Source of the DNA: Chloroflexota bacterium
GTDB taxonomy: Bacteria; Chloroflexota; Dehalococcoidia; Lucifugimonadales; UBA3495
Assembly: GCA_009837355.1 (NCBI GenBank)
Contig: VXTR01000083.1
Span: forward strand, 1-48,751
Direction: 5' to 3'
DNA length: 48,751 nucleotides
Shown here: piece after piece, positions 1 to 9,082 of the stretch
How the letters are laid out: the number at the start of each line of letters is the position of its first letter
Position numbering within the stretch: the stretch's first letter is position 1
Notes under the pieces: generated by a model
Databases searched by the model: none
The model's input: the letters and a program-made list of their open reading frames with translations, nothing else
What the model was told of the DNA's origin: nothing
Translations under genes and position numbers: made by a program

Positions 1-41
1 GGCCGGGGGTGGGATGGATTGCGGGGACATCGTTCAGATTC

Positions 42-533
42 CTAGTACGGGCGGCTGACCAATTCAATCCAGCGGGCAGACAGCCATTGCCCTTGCAACC
101 GAACCCACACGGTTCCATCTCGCTCTTGGCCGCTGTACTCACATTGTCCATACCACTGAACCGAAGCTCCAGACTGGCTAACCCGGTCGACACAAATTGA
201 GCCGTCTAGCCTAGTGTTGTACCAACCATTATCCCAAGTCAGTACGGCAAGGAACGTCCCTTCGGGTGTAGGGGCCGGCGTCGGTGTAGGCACTGGCCGA
301 CTACGACCTTGGTATGGCCGCTCAATAAGGTCAACTTCCATTGCTTCTTGCCATTGACCGGAATAATGGACGTAGAACTTCCCGTTGAGATATTGACCTG
401 GGAATTCGCAATCTTCGTACCAATCGATGTAGTCCCCATACGTGTCCCAAATTCTATCGATGCAAGGCTGTCCCGACTGGGTCACATTGTAACGGTACGT
501 GCCACCGTCGCTCCAAGTCAGTAAAGCGAAATA
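42..533 (-). pseudogene. Detached C-terminal repeat region of the upstream protease, behind an in-frame TGA
   Basis: This stretch continues the frame of the trypsin-like protease after a TGA at 536-534 and runs 163 codons to a TAG at 44-42. It encodes two related modules of about 70 residues separated by a Pro/Thr linker. Each module begins with a TW motif (ALLTW, AVLTW), carries a Cys pair (PCIDR..EDCEF and ICVDR..GQCEY) that could form a disulphide, and ends with RPY. The residues just before each module align as PD-stop-YF and PEGTF, so the TGA sits where the sister repeat has glycine. A GTG at 485 could restart translation, but it would cut into the first module and leave no signal peptide. 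I read it as the broken C-terminus of one secreted protein. The function of the modules is unknown. Confidence 0.75.
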
Positions 534-1538
534 TCAGTCGGGATCAAGATAACGTAGGGTTGGGGTCGGCGACGGCTGGGGGGTCGCCGTTGGAATTCTC
601 TTGCTCTGGCGATTGGCAAGCGAACTGAGGCGGGTGTGAATTTCGGCTATCGAAAGAGCGTAGCCCACGTTTTCCAAGTCGAGGCGGCGCCAGGTGTTCA
701 TGCCGATGATTTCACCATGGGAGGTAACCAAAGGGCCGCCGCTATTGCCGGGGTTTATTGCCGCGTCAGTTTTAATCCAATGCACACTGTCGATCAAAGC
801 TTCCGCGGATGAGACTATGCCACTCGTAACGCTTAAGCCACCTCCTCCTTCGGGAAATCCAACCGCTAAAACCTCTGCCCCCAGGTGGATGTCCGTCGAG
901 GTGGCAACTCCCTGACCTTCCCGGTTCAGATATGCAAGGCCGCTATCCCAAGTGGTCCGCCCGAAGTCGAAGTCATCCGGGCCTACGTCAAGCAGGGCCA
1001 CATCAGCATATTCATCGATAGCGAGGACACTTACCCGGTTCAGAGGAGATACGCCATCCAATTCCACACTTACGCGGACGGTCCGGTTGGAGCCAACCAC
1101 ATGGGCGTTGGTGACTACATACCATTTTGACCGATCAGATGGGTCCTGGATAAAGAAACCAGTACCGTTTCCTTGCCAAGTCTCAATAAGGACCGTCCAT
1201 GGTTTCAGTCGCCGGCTCCAATCAGCAACGGATGGCGTTGCAGTAGGCTGCGGAGTATCAGTGGGTCGTGGCGTCGCAGTTGGGGTCGGCGTAGGAGACG
1301 GTCGCGGCGTGGCTGTGAGTGCCGGGGTCGCGGTCGAGACAGGAGTTGTCGCGGGCACGGGGGTGCCTGTTGGAGCTTGGGCCATTGCCGTTTGTATCCC
1401 AGCCTGCACCTGTGACGAAACCCTAGCATCGAGGGTTGCGTCCAGGTTGTGGGTAGGGGTAGGCACCGGCGTTGGTACCGGGGCGGTACATGCCAGCGCA
1501 AGCAGCAGTGTAACTACTGCTATGTAGGCGGCGTTCAT
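534..1538 (-). CDS. Secreted trypsin-like serine protease lipoprotein (C-terminus lost to an in-frame TGA)
   Basis: The 334-residue product starts with a lipoprotein signal (LLLALAC, lipidation Cys17). A Pro/Thr-rich linker follows (about 53-103), then an S1C/trypsin-like domain. The catalytic triad is visible: His146 in TNAHVV, Asp179 in ADVALL and Ser266 in NPGNSGGPL. The protein is expected to be anchored outside the cytoplasmic membrane. The ATG at 1538 was chosen because AGGGA lies upstream and because a longer reading to 1601 only translates a dispersed palindromic repeat. The reading frame resumes after the TGA with two more domains (42-533), so the original protein was about 498 residues. 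The catalytic domain is complete and may still work. Its substrate is unknown. Confidence 0.85.
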   Translation of the reverse strand: MNAAYIAVVTLLLALACTAPVPTPVPTPTHNLDATLDARVSSQVQAGIQTAMAQAPTGTPVPATTPVSTATPALTATPRPSPTPTPTATPRPTDTPQPTATPSVADWSRRLKPWTVLIETWQGNGTGFFIQDPSDRSKWYVVTNAHVVGSNRTVRVSVELDGVSPLNRVSVLAIDEYADVALLDVGPDDFDFGRTTWDSGLAYLNREGQGVATSTDIHLGAEVLAVGFPEGGGGLSVTSGIVSSAEALIDSVHWIKTDAAINPGNSGGPLVTSHGEIIGMNTWRRLDLENVGYALSIAEIHTRLSSLANRQSKRIPTATPQPSPTPTLRYLDPD

Positions 1539-1556
1539 TAGTTCCCTGAAACCGCT

Positions 1557-1583
1557 GGATTCCGGCTTTCGCCGGAATGACGG
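1557..1583. repeat. Dispersed palindromic repeat, copy 1
   Basis: A 27-base element, identical to 22997-23023, containing a perfect 8-base stem (ATTCCGGC / GCCGGAAT) with a TTTC loop. It lies in the gap between two co-directional genes, just upstream of the protease start. When translated it gives the familiar spurious FRRKPESS peptide, which explains the false N-terminal extension of the protease frame. Confidence 0.8.
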
Positions 1584-1641
1584 TAGGGTATAAGGGAACA
1601 ACGATGGGATATGCGGAAATGACGGGTAGGTGGCAACGTGC

Positions 1642-2460
1642 CTAGCCGTCGCGGGGTTTGCGGCCTTTGCGGGCGAGGAAGTCGGAGAAGCCTTCTTCTA
1701 CGGACAGGCCCTTGAAGCGGCCGGTGCGGCCTTCGATTTCGTTGCGGTACTGCTCTTCGATGGGCAGGCCGGAGTGTTCCAGGAGCAACTGCTTGATGTT
1801 GGCCAATCCTTCAACGCGGTTGCGGGCGATGCCGGCGGCGATGTCCAGTGTGCGCTCCATCAGCTCTTCGGAGGGAACCAGGTGGTTGATGAGGCCGATG
1901 TGATAGGCCTCGTCGGCGAAAACCTCGCGTCCGCTGAGCAGCAGTTCTTTGGCGCGGTTGATGCCCACCAGGTGGGGGAGGCTCCAAGTGGCGTTCATCT
2001 GTCCGTAGTTGACCGCCAGGAAACGGAAGCTGGTCTTTTCGCAGCCGACGAGGAAGTCCAGGCTGGTGGCCAGCACGGTGCCGCCGCCGTAGCAGAGGCC
2101 GTTGACGGCACCGATGACGGGCTTGCTGCTGGTGTGGAGGTGCCAGGTGTATTCGGCGCGCTCGGCCTGGCCGGCTTCACGGTCTTCGGGGGACAGCTCG
2201 CGGTTTTCGTGGATGTCCGCGCCGGCGGAGAAAGCCCGCTCGCCGGCCCCGGTGATGATTACCGCGCCCACGCTGTCGTCGGCCTCGTAATCGGTGATGG
2301 CCTGGTCTAGCTCACGAACCAGCTGGAGGTTGAGGGCGTTGAGGACTTCGGGGCGGTTGAGGGTAACCACGCCGATGTGGGTTTCAACTTCGCTGCGTCC
2401 CATCATGGCGGGTCGGGCAACGGTTTCGGTGTTGATGCAGGAGTAAGTGGTGGCGACCAT
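1642..2460 (-). CDS. Enoyl-CoA hydratase/isomerase family protein (crotonase)
   Basis: A 272-residue crotonase-fold protein that probably acts on a CoA thioester in acyl or aromatic acid degradation. The first oxyanion-hole motif AFSAGADI is at 76-83 and the second, GLCYGGG, at 121-127; the N-terminal strand is VVTLNRPE. The segment that in true hydratases carries the second catalytic Glu reads NYGQMNATWSLPHLVG and has no Glu, so hydration activity is doubtful. Isomerase, hydrolase or dehydratase chemistry is possible. The start at 2460 is supported by AAGGA 11 bases upstream, although a start at the later Met pair is possible. It follows the rseP operon in the same direction after 35 bases and may be a read-through member. 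The substrate is not deducible. Confidence 0.85.
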   Translation of the reverse strand: MVATTYSCINTETVARPAMMGRSEVETHIGVVTLNRPEVLNALNLQLVRELDQAITDYEADDSVGAVIITGAGERAFSAGADIHENRELSPEDREAGQAERAEYTWHLHTSSKPVIGAVNGLCYGGGTVLATSLDFLVGCEKTSFRFLAVNYGQMNATWSLPHLVGINRAKELLLSGREVFADEAYHIGLINHLVPSEELMERTLDIAAGIARNRVEGLANIKQLLLEHSGLPIEEQYRNEIEGRTGRFKGLSVEEGFSDFLARKGRKPRDG

Positions 2461-2495
2461 GTTCAGTTGCGTCCTTTTACGATGCGTCTTGTTTC

Positions 2496-2903
2496 CTACG
2501 ATTCTTCGGATTCGCCGGCTAAAATTTCGGCCAGTTCGGACGTCAGGGGTACCCCGCGCTGGGCCAGCAGGCGCTGGATGCGCTCGCGTTCCGCTTTCCG
2601 ACCTTCTGCCAGACCTTCCTGGCGGCCCTTTTCCCGGAATTCTTTGCGGACTGCTTCTCTGGCTGCAAAATACAATTTCATGCCTCCGTACATCAATGCC
2701 GCCGAAGGGAACAGCAGCAGCGTCGCCACTATTATAACGCCGTTGTCCCAGACGGTCATCCGGTGCAGATGGCCCAGCACTGGCAGCACATTACAGCTGA
2801 CGCAGGCGCGCAGCAGGACGGCGAACAACATACTGGCGCTGATGGCTATAGAGCCGTCAAAGAAACGCCACCCGATCCGACTATTGTCTCCGTTATCGCC
2901 CAT
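2496..2903 (-). CDS. Small two-helix membrane protein with charged C-terminal coiled coil
   Basis: A 135-residue protein starting 4 bases after the rseP stop, so almost certainly co-translated with it. Hydrophobic segments at about 18-40 and 54-80 predict two transmembrane helices. They are followed by a highly charged helix (about 80-113, EGLAEGRKAERERIQ) and a short acidic tail. The charged stretch resembles the tails of Rpn/PD-(D/E)XK proteins, but no nuclease domain is present. The start is the ATG immediately after the upstream stop; a longer frame to 2981 only reads through rseP. The position next to a site-2 protease could mean an accessory or substrate role, but this is speculation. 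I do not recognise the family. Confidence 0.65.
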   Translation of the reverse strand: MGDNGDNSRIGWRFFDGSIAISASMLFAVLLRACVSCNVLPVLGHLHRMTVWDNGVIIVATLLLFPSAALMYGGMKLYFAAREAVRKEFREKGRQEGLAEGRKAERERIQRLLAQRGVPLTSELAEILAGESEES

Positions 2904-2907
2904 TACG

Positions 2908-4227
2908 CTAGCCGCCCAGGGGGCTGACGCCTTGCACGAGGCGAAGGATGTCCTGGGCGGTGAGCGCGATAACCAACGCAATTATCGCGATGAAGCCAAT
3001 GAGGTGGACCAATCCTTCTTTATTGGACGGTACGCGCTTGCCGCCGCGTACCCACTCGATGGCGACGAAGAGCAGCCGTCCGCCGTCCAGCATGGGTATG
3101 GGCAGGATGTTGAGTATCGCCAGGTTGATGCTGAGGAGGATGGCAACAATCATCCAGCCCTGGAACCCGCCCTGGCGGGTGACTTCGCCGGTAATCTGGG
3201 CGATGCCGACGGGACCGCTGAGTTCGGGGCCGCGGCCGCCGCCGAACCAGCCGCGGACTTCGCGCCCGATGAGGGTCAGCATATCCCAGGTTTCGGTTAC
3301 GCCGAGGCGCAAAGCTACCCATGGCGGCTCAGCACGGCGCTCTTCCTGCTGGCCGACCACGGTGAACTGGATGCCCACTGCGCCCTGGCCGGGCGGGGGA
3401 TTCACCCGAGGCGTGAGTTGCGTAACCTGCTGCTGTCCTTCCCGGTCAATCACCCAGGTCATTTCCGAGCCGGCGGCCAACATGACTTCGCGGGGGAGGG
3501 CTTGCGGCGATTCCAGGGGCTGCTCCCCGATAGCCAGCACACGGTCGCCAGGCATTAAACCGGCGGCGGCGGCCGGCGAGTCGGGGGACACGTTGGTGAC
3601 TTGCACCGTGCCGCCCACCAGTTCGGTGTGCGGGACCATAGCCATGATGGCGAAGGCCACAATGGGGAAGAGGGCGTTCATGGCGGAGCCGGCGGCGAGC
3701 ACGATGGCCCGTTTGCCCACGCTACAGCGAGCGAGGCTCTGGGGCGCTGCGGGGTTGTTCTCCCCGGACAAACGCACGAACCCGCCCAGGGGCAGCCAGT
3801 TCAGCGAGTAAATCATATCGGCCAGCACGATGCGGTCGGGATGGACTTCCCTGACCCTGCCCTCGTGGCGCAGGAATTCGTCGCTGGCTACGTCGTCCAG
3901 GCTGCGGGGCCGGTCGGAGTCGGCGCCGCGAATCTCAACGTACCTGGCGGCCAGCTTGCCATCGTCGGCTTCACCGGACAGAATCCGCACCACCTGGCCA
4001 GGTTTGATCTCCGACAGAGAGCCGTTGAGGCATTGGGTGTCCGTGGTGACCAGGGTCTCGGTGCGTCCGGTGTAGATGCCGAAAGCACGGGGCGGATAGC
4101 CGACGCCGAACTCCAGGGTCTTGACGCCGAAAGCGCGGGCAGTCCAGAAATGTCCAAGCTCATGCACCACGACCAGGAGCACCAGCATCGGGAAAAAGGA
4201 CGCGACGGCAATCAGCAGAGTGTCCAT
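2908..4227 (-). CDS. rseP: Site-2 intramembrane zinc metalloprotease RseP
   Basis: A 439-residue membrane protease of the S2P/RseP family, which cleaves transmembrane substrates such as anti-sigma factors. The zinc motif HELGH is at residues 22-26 in the first helix and the third ligand motif MLDGGR at about 379-384. A PDZ domain lies near 205-275 and GPVGI at 338-342. Between HELGH and the conserved LPLGGF (145-150) there are about 120 residues, roughly 80 more than in the short E. coli-type layout, giving an extra soluble domain. The gene follows dxr after 11 bases in the conserved uppS-cdsA-dxr-rseP order, which supports the assignment. Confidence 0.93.
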   Translation of the reverse strand: MDTLLIAVASFFPMLVLLVVVHELGHFWTARAFGVKTLEFGVGYPPRAFGIYTGRTETLVTTDTQCLNGSLSEIKPGQVVRILSGEADDGKLAARYVEIRGADSDRPRSLDDVASDEFLRHEGRVREVHPDRIVLADMIYSLNWLPLGGFVRLSGENNPAAPQSLARCSVGKRAIVLAAGSAMNALFPIVAFAIMAMVPHTELVGGTVQVTNVSPDSPAAAAGLMPGDRVLAIGEQPLESPQALPREVMLAAGSEMTWVIDREGQQQVTQLTPRVNPPPGQGAVGIQFTVVGQQEERRAEPPWVALRLGVTETWDMLTLIGREVRGWFGGGRGPELSGPVGIAQITGEVTRQGGFQGWMIVAILLSINLAILNILPIPMLDGGRLLFVAIEWVRGGKRVPSNKEGLVHLIGFIAIIALVIALTAQDILRLVQGVSPLGG

Positions 4228-4238
4228 AGGGGTGGCCG

Positions 4239-5366
4239 TCAGGCAGCGGGAAGCCCGGCCAGTTCACGGGCGCGAAGGTTGGCCCATTGGTCGGCGGCCT
4301 GGATTGCGTCCAGGTCCGGCTCGGTGTCATTGCCATGTTCGGCCAGCACCTGTTCGACTACTCGGTGAATACCGGTGAATGGGATTTTGCCCTTCAGGAA
4401 AGCATCCACGGCGACCTCGTCGGCGGCGCTGAGGGCGGCCGGCGCGGTGCCACCGGCCTGGCCGGCGGAAATGGCGAGGTCAAAGCAGGGGTAGCGCTCG
4501 GGTTGCAGGGGTTCGAAGTCCAGAGACCAGGGCGCGCCGATGTCCAGACGAGGGATGTCGTCGTTGGCGAACCGCCTGGGATAGAACAGGGCGTATTGAA
4601 TGGGCAGGCGCATACTGGGCGGACCCAGCTGGGCTTTCACGGAGCCGTCGTCGAACTCCACCATGGAGTGGATCGTGCTTTGCGGGTGCACCACCACGGC
4701 GATGTCCTGCCAGGAGACGGAGAAGAGCCAGTGGGATTCGATGACTTCAAAAGCCTTGTTCATCAGGGTGGCGGAGTCGATGGTGATCTTGTCGCCCATG
4801 CGCCAGGTGGGATGCTGGAGGGCCTGCTCCGGCGTAACGGAGTCCAACTCTTCCAGAGGGGTACGGCGGAACGGGCCACCGCTGGCGGTGATCATCAAGC
4901 GGCGGATGTGATTATCTTCACCTTGCAGGCACTGCCAGATGGCGCTGGGCTCGCTATCCACCGGCAGGATGACGCCGTCGCCTTCCGCTTCCGCCGCCTT
5001 AAGCATCTGGCCGGCCATTACGATGGGTTCCTTGTTGGACAGGGCGACCTGCTTGCCGGCCCGCAAGGCGCTGAGAGTGGGCCATAGCCCTACGGCGCCC
5101 ATTAGCGCTACCATCACCTGGTCAACGTCCGGCAGCGTGGCCATTTCATCCATAGCCATCAGGCGCGTACCGGCCGGCGGGGAGGGCAGGTCGGCGTTGC
5201 ACCACACGTAGCGGGGCTTGAACTCGGCAGCCTGTTCCAGCAGGAGGTCGACGTTGTTGCCGGCGGTCAGCCCGACTACTTCAAACTCCTGGGGAAAGGC
5301 TCTTACGATGTCCAGAGTTTGCCGGCCGATGGAGCCGGTGGAACCCAATATAACGATGCGTCGCAT
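4239..5366 (-). CDS. dxr: 1-deoxy-D-xylulose-5-phosphate reductoisomerase
   Basis: A 375-residue cytoplasmic enzyme of the MEP isoprenoid pathway that converts DXP to MEP with NADPH. The N-terminal dinucleotide-binding motif ILGSTGSIG starts at residue 6. The metal and substrate motif VDSEPSAIWQ and the loop ITASGGPFR are intact, as is MNKAFEVIESHWLF. The length is normal for the family. The ATG at 5366 was chosen because the nucleotide-binding strand begins immediately after it; longer starts would extend into cdsA. It sits between cdsA and rseP, feeding the same envelope lipid supply as uppS. Confidence 0.95.
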   Translation of the reverse strand: MRRIVILGSTGSIGRQTLDIVRAFPQEFEVVGLTAGNNVDLLLEQAAEFKPRYVWCNADLPSPPAGTRLMAMDEMATLPDVDQVMVALMGAVGLWPTLSALRAGKQVALSNKEPIVMAGQMLKAAEAEGDGVILPVDSEPSAIWQCLQGEDNHIRRLMITASGGPFRRTPLEELDSVTPEQALQHPTWRMGDKITIDSATLMNKAFEVIESHWLFSVSWQDIAVVVHPQSTIHSMVEFDDGSVKAQLGPPSMRLPIQYALFYPRRFANDDIPRLDIGAPWSLDFEPLQPERYPCFDLAISAGQAGGTAPAALSAADEVAVDAFLKGKIPFTGIHRVVEQVLAEHGNDTEPDLDAIQAADQWANLRARELAGLPAA

Positions 5367-5382
5367 GAAAATAGCGCCCCGA

Positions 5383-6279
5383 TCAGTTGGCGGCAGCGGA
5401 ATATGCAGCCACGATGTACACCACAATGAATGAAGGCAGCAGGCTGTCCAGTCGGTCCAACATACCCCCGTGGCCCGGAAAGAGGTTGCCCGAATCCTTC
5501 GCCCCCGCCCAGCGTTTGACCTTTGATTCCAATAGGTCGCCCGCTGGCGACACTATACCTAAAATAACACCGATGGCGGCCGCTTGCCATAGTTGCAGCG
5601 TGAGCGGCGTCAGCATCGCCAGCGCGGCTGCTGCGACGGCAGCTCCGACCAGCCCGGCGGCTGCTCCTTCCCAGGTTTTGCCGGGGCTAACGTTGGGCGC
5701 CATGGGACGGCGACCAATGAGGCGTCCCACGGTGTAGGCGGAGGTGTCGGCAGCGTACACGGTGAGGATGGCGAGGAGCAGCCACCACAGGCCGAGGTTG
5801 GCGATTGCGCCGTCAACGTCCGGCATCGGCCCGATGCGCCGGATAGCGAGGGCGCAGGCCAGCCCGCCGCCGACGTACACCGGCGCGATGACCAAGTATG
5901 CCGCCGCCACAACCGGACGGCGTCCGCGCCAGGCGGCAATCATCCACAGGGCGGCGGCGATGCAGCCAGCTGCGCAGATGGCCGCCGCCGTTATTGCGAA
6001 ATCGTCAGGGCTGGCCGCCAACTCGCCGGCCAGTACCAGCGCGACGGCCCAGACGGCGCCGAGGAGAGCGGGGAGCGCGGTCGGGGCAGCATCGGCGACG
6101 ACTTCTTGCTGGGCGTTGACCGTGTCAGTTCCGTTGGGGGGATTCAGCCGGTAGGCTTCCCAGACACCGATGGCCGCGGCTGCGACAGCCAGCAGGGTGA
6201 GCCAGGGTGGACCGAACCAGATGGCCGCCAGGATGATGGGAACGCCGACCAGGGCGGTCAAGACCCGGTGAAGCAGCAC
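5383..6279 (-). CDS. cdsA: Phosphatidate cytidylyltransferase
   Basis: A 298-residue multi-pass membrane enzyme that makes CDP-diacylglycerol from CTP and phosphatidate. Several hydrophobic helices span the protein, starting with the N-terminal VLTALVGVPIILAAIW. The family signature near the C-terminus is complete: SPAGDLLESKVKR, then KDSGNLFPGHGGMLDRLDS. The middle of the protein is very Ala-rich. The gene begins 3 bases after the uppS stop, so the two are translationally coupled, and dxr starts 16 bases after the cdsA stop. Confidence 0.94.
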   Translation of the reverse strand: MLLHRVLTALVGVPIILAAIWFGPPWLTLLAVAAAAIGVWEAYRLNPPNGTDTVNAQQEVVADAAPTALPALLGAVWAVALVLAGELAASPDDFAITAAAICAAGCIAAALWMIAAWRGRRPVVAAAYLVIAPVYVGGGLACALAIRRIGPMPDVDGAIANLGLWWLLLAILTVYAADTSAYTVGRLIGRRPMAPNVSPGKTWEGAAAGLVGAAVAAAALAMLTPLTLQLWQAAAIGVILGIVSPAGDLLESKVKRWAGAKDSGNLFPGHGGMLDRLDSLLPSFIVVYIVAAYSAAAN

Positions 6280-6282
6280 GGG

Positions 6283-7047
6283 CTATGCCTCGTCGGAAAG
6301 GGGCGGCTTATCGAGAGCGCCAAATCGTCGGCGTCGTTGACGGTAGGCGTTCAGGGCGAGGTCCAGTTCGGCGGCGTCGAGGTCGGGCCAGAGGACGGGA
6401 GTGTGATAATACTCACTATAGGCGGCCTGCCAGAGCAGAAAGTTGCTGAGGCGCTGCTCGCCGCCGGTGCGTATGATGAGGTCGGGGTCGGGGCAGCCGT
6501 CGGTGTACAGGTAGCGGCTGAACAGAGCCTCGTCGAGTTGCTCGGCGGGCACACCGTCAGCCAGGATGCGTCGGACTGCTTGCAGGATTTCGTCGCGGCC
6601 GCCGTAGTTGAAGGCTATGTTGAGAGTGGCGGCGGTGTTGTCCCTGGTGATGTCCTGGGCTTTGGTGATGGCCCGTTGCAGTCCGGCTTCAAGGGGGGCC
6701 AGGTCGCCCAAGTGAACCAGCCGGATGCCGGCTTCATGGAGTTCCCGGGTTTGAGGCTCGATCTCCTCCGCCAGGATAGACATGAGAGCAGCCACCTCGT
6801 CGGAAGGACGGCGCCAGTTTTCGGTGGAAAAGGCGTAGAGAGTAACAACGGACACGCCGCGCTCGCTCAACGCTCCGACGACTCGGCGGATGTTGGCAAC
6901 GCCTTTACGGTGGCCGGCGTGGCGCGGGAGCCGGCGTTGGGCGGCCCAGCGTCCGTTGCCGTCCATGATGACGGCAACGTGGGCAGGCACCGGGCCGGCC
7001 CGGTGGTCGGGTCCCGGGTGATGCGAGAAGCTATCGGCGGTGGGCAA
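6283..7047 (-). CDS. uppS: Undecaprenyl (polyprenyl) diphosphate synthase
   Basis: A 254-residue cis-prenyltransferase that makes the C55 lipid carrier for peptidoglycan and other glycans. The catalytic VIMDGNGRWA motif is at about 27-36 (Asp29), followed by GHRKGV and LYAFSTENWRRP. The C-terminal signature RTGGEQRLSNFLLWQ is intact. The N-terminal 20 residues are a poorly conserved extension. The gene lies 44 bases downstream of frr and immediately upstream of cdsA in the conserved order. Confidence 0.95.
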   Translation of the reverse strand: MPTADSFSHHPGPDHRAGPVPAHVAVIMDGNGRWAAQRRLPRHAGHRKGVANIRRVVGALSERGVSVVTLYAFSTENWRRPSDEVAALMSILAEEIEPQTRELHEAGIRLVHLGDLAPLEAGLQRAITKAQDITRDNTAATLNIAFNYGGRDEILQAVRRILADGVPAEQLDEALFSRYLYTDGCPDPDLIIRTGGEQRLSNFLLWQAAYSEYYHTPVLWPDLDAAELDLALNAYRQRRRRFGALDKPPLSDEA

Positions 7048-7091
7048 TGGATTGTCTGACGTACTTCGGCGCTGGCGTTGATAGGCGAAGG

Positions 7092-7694
7092 CTAGACTTC
7101 CATTATCTCGGCCTCTTTGGCCGCGGCGACTTCGTCGATGGACTTGACGTGAGCGTCGGTGGTTTTCTGCAGGGCATCCTGGCTGCGCCGGTTTTCGTCC
7201 TGGGAGATTTCCTTGTCGCGCTCCATTTTGCGCAGCGAATCCACACCGTCGCGGCGGACGTTGCGCACTGCGACCTTGCTGTCCTCCGCTTTGCGCTTCA
7301 GGAGCCGGACCATTTCCTGGCGTCGCTCCTGAGTAAGGGGTGGAATGGGAACGGTAATCACGTTGCCGTCGTTGGAAGGGTTGAAGCCCATCTCGGATTG
7401 GGTGAGGCTGCGCTCAATGTCGCGGAGGGCCTGCTTGTCCCAGGGCTGGACCATGATGGCGCGGGCGTCGGGGGCGGAGATGGAGGCAATCTGCTTGAGC
7501 GGTGTGGGGGAGCCATAGTAATCGACGGGCAGATCCTCGATGAGGGCCGGCGTGGCACGACCGGTGCGCAGGGTGCTGATGTCCCGGCGCATGGCTTCGA
7601 TGGACTGGCCCATTCTGTATTCGGCATCGGCCAGCACGTCCTCGATAGTACGCTCGTCCTGGCCGTCGTTGTCCCTGCCTCGGCGTGTTGTCAT
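7092..7694 (-). CDS. frr: Ribosome recycling factor
   Basis: A 200-residue protein that with EF-G splits post-termination ribosomes. The family core is clear: EAMRRDISTLRTGRATPALIEDLPV, DARAIMVQPWD and the tail motif KMERDKEIS (the first motif is given in full over residues 33-57). It has about 15 extra N-terminal residues compared with the usual 185. The ATG at 7694 was chosen because a strong ribosome site (AAAGGAGGGG) lies 5-6 bases upstream. That site is encoded by the last codons of pyrH, whose stop ends one base before the ATG, so the two genes are coupled. Confidence 0.94.
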   Translation of the reverse strand: MTTRRGRDNDGQDERTIEDVLADAEYRMGQSIEAMRRDISTLRTGRATPALIEDLPVDYYGSPTPLKQIASISAPDARAIMVQPWDKQALRDIERSLTQSEMGFNPSNDGNVITVPIPPLTQERRQEMVRLLKRKAEDSKVAVRNVRRDGVDSLRKMERDKEISQDENRRSQDALQKTTDAHVKSIDEVAAAKEAEIMEV

Positions 7695-7695
7695 T

Positions 7696-8490
<795 letters not shown>

Positions 8491-8507
8491 TCAACCGACG
8501 GGTGGAG

Positions 8508-8526
8508 AATCCGCGGCCGGCGGATT
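8508..8526. terminator. Hairpin at the tsf stop codon
   Basis: A 7-base perfect stem (AATCCGC / GCGGATT) with a 5-base loop overlaps the end of tsf and precedes pyrH. There is no T-tract. It could be an attenuator or mRNA-end stabiliser that lowers expression of pyrH relative to the ribosomal genes. No transcription data support this. Confidence 0.3.
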
Positions 8527-9031
8527 ATTCTCCCAGGGCGAGACGGCTGAAGTGGACCACGCGAACGTTCTCGCCGGTCTGTGCGGCGGTTTCGCGGACC
8601 AGGTCGGCCAGAGTGCGGGAACCGTCCTTGATGAAGGGCTGCTGCAACAGGCACACCTGGGCTGCGGGACGGTCGTCGCCGTCTTCCTTGTCGTCTTCGC
8701 TGAGGTACACGGGCGACATTGCCGCGACCTGCATGGCGATGTCGTGGGCCAAGGCGCGGAACTCGTCGGTACGGGCGACGAAGTCGGTTTCGCAGCCGAG
8801 CTGCACCAGAGCTCCGACCCGGCCGCCGGTGTGGATGTAGGACTCGATCAAACCGTGGGACGTTTCGCGGTCGGCACGCTTGGCGGCCTGCTCGAAACCT
8901 TTCTGGCGCAGGGCCTCGGCCGCTTTGTCGAGGTCACCGGAGGTGTCTTCCAAGGCTTTTTTGCAGTCGCTGATTCCGGCGCCGGTCTGCTCGCGCAGGG
9001 TTCTGATTAGTTCAACTGTAACGGCAGGCAA
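8525..9031 (-). CDS. tsf: Elongation factor Ts, short form
   Basis: A 168-residue guanine-nucleotide exchange factor for EF-Tu. It has the UBA-like N-terminus (LIRTLREQTGAGISDCKKAL), given as residues 8-27, and the nucleotide-exchange motif CETDFVART. It has only one dimerisation subunit. Long forms as in E. coli are about 280 residues, while short forms are known in Thermus, cyanobacteria and Chloroflexota, which supports the taxonomic guess. It lies 51 bases downstream of rpsB. Confidence 0.94.
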   Translation of the reverse strand: MPAVTVELIRTLREQTGAGISDCKKALEDTSGDLDKAAEALRQKGFEQAAKRADRETSHGLIESYIHTGGRVGALVQLGCETDFVARTDEFRALAHDIAMQVAAMSPVYLSEDDKEDGDDRPAAQVCLLQQPFIKDGSRTLADLVRETAAQTGENVRVVHFSRLALGE

Positions 9032-9082
9032 AGTGAGTGTCTCCTGGCAAGGTAATCCGGTGTGGTTTATGGCAGCGCTGGG

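Noticed and set aside
1-41. Possible gene at the left edge
   Set aside because: Only 41 bases before the protease remnant's stop; nothing can be supported.
534-536. TGA as selenocysteine codon in the protease
   Set aside because: The aligned repeat has glycine there, nothing around resembles a selenoprotein motif, and no selenocysteine machinery is visible in this window.
1539-1601. N-terminal extension of the protease starting at 1601
   Set aside because: It translates the palindromic repeat (FRRKPESS) and would bury the lipoprotein signal.
1630-2310. Long plus-strand reading frame across the crotonase gene
   Set aside because: High-GC antisense shadow; Gly/Val/Asp-rich composition without any motif, and the minus strand codes for a clear crotonase.
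5593-7059. 488-codon plus-strand frame across cdsA and uppS
   Set aside because: Low-complexity antisense frame; both genes below it have complete family signatures on the minus strand.
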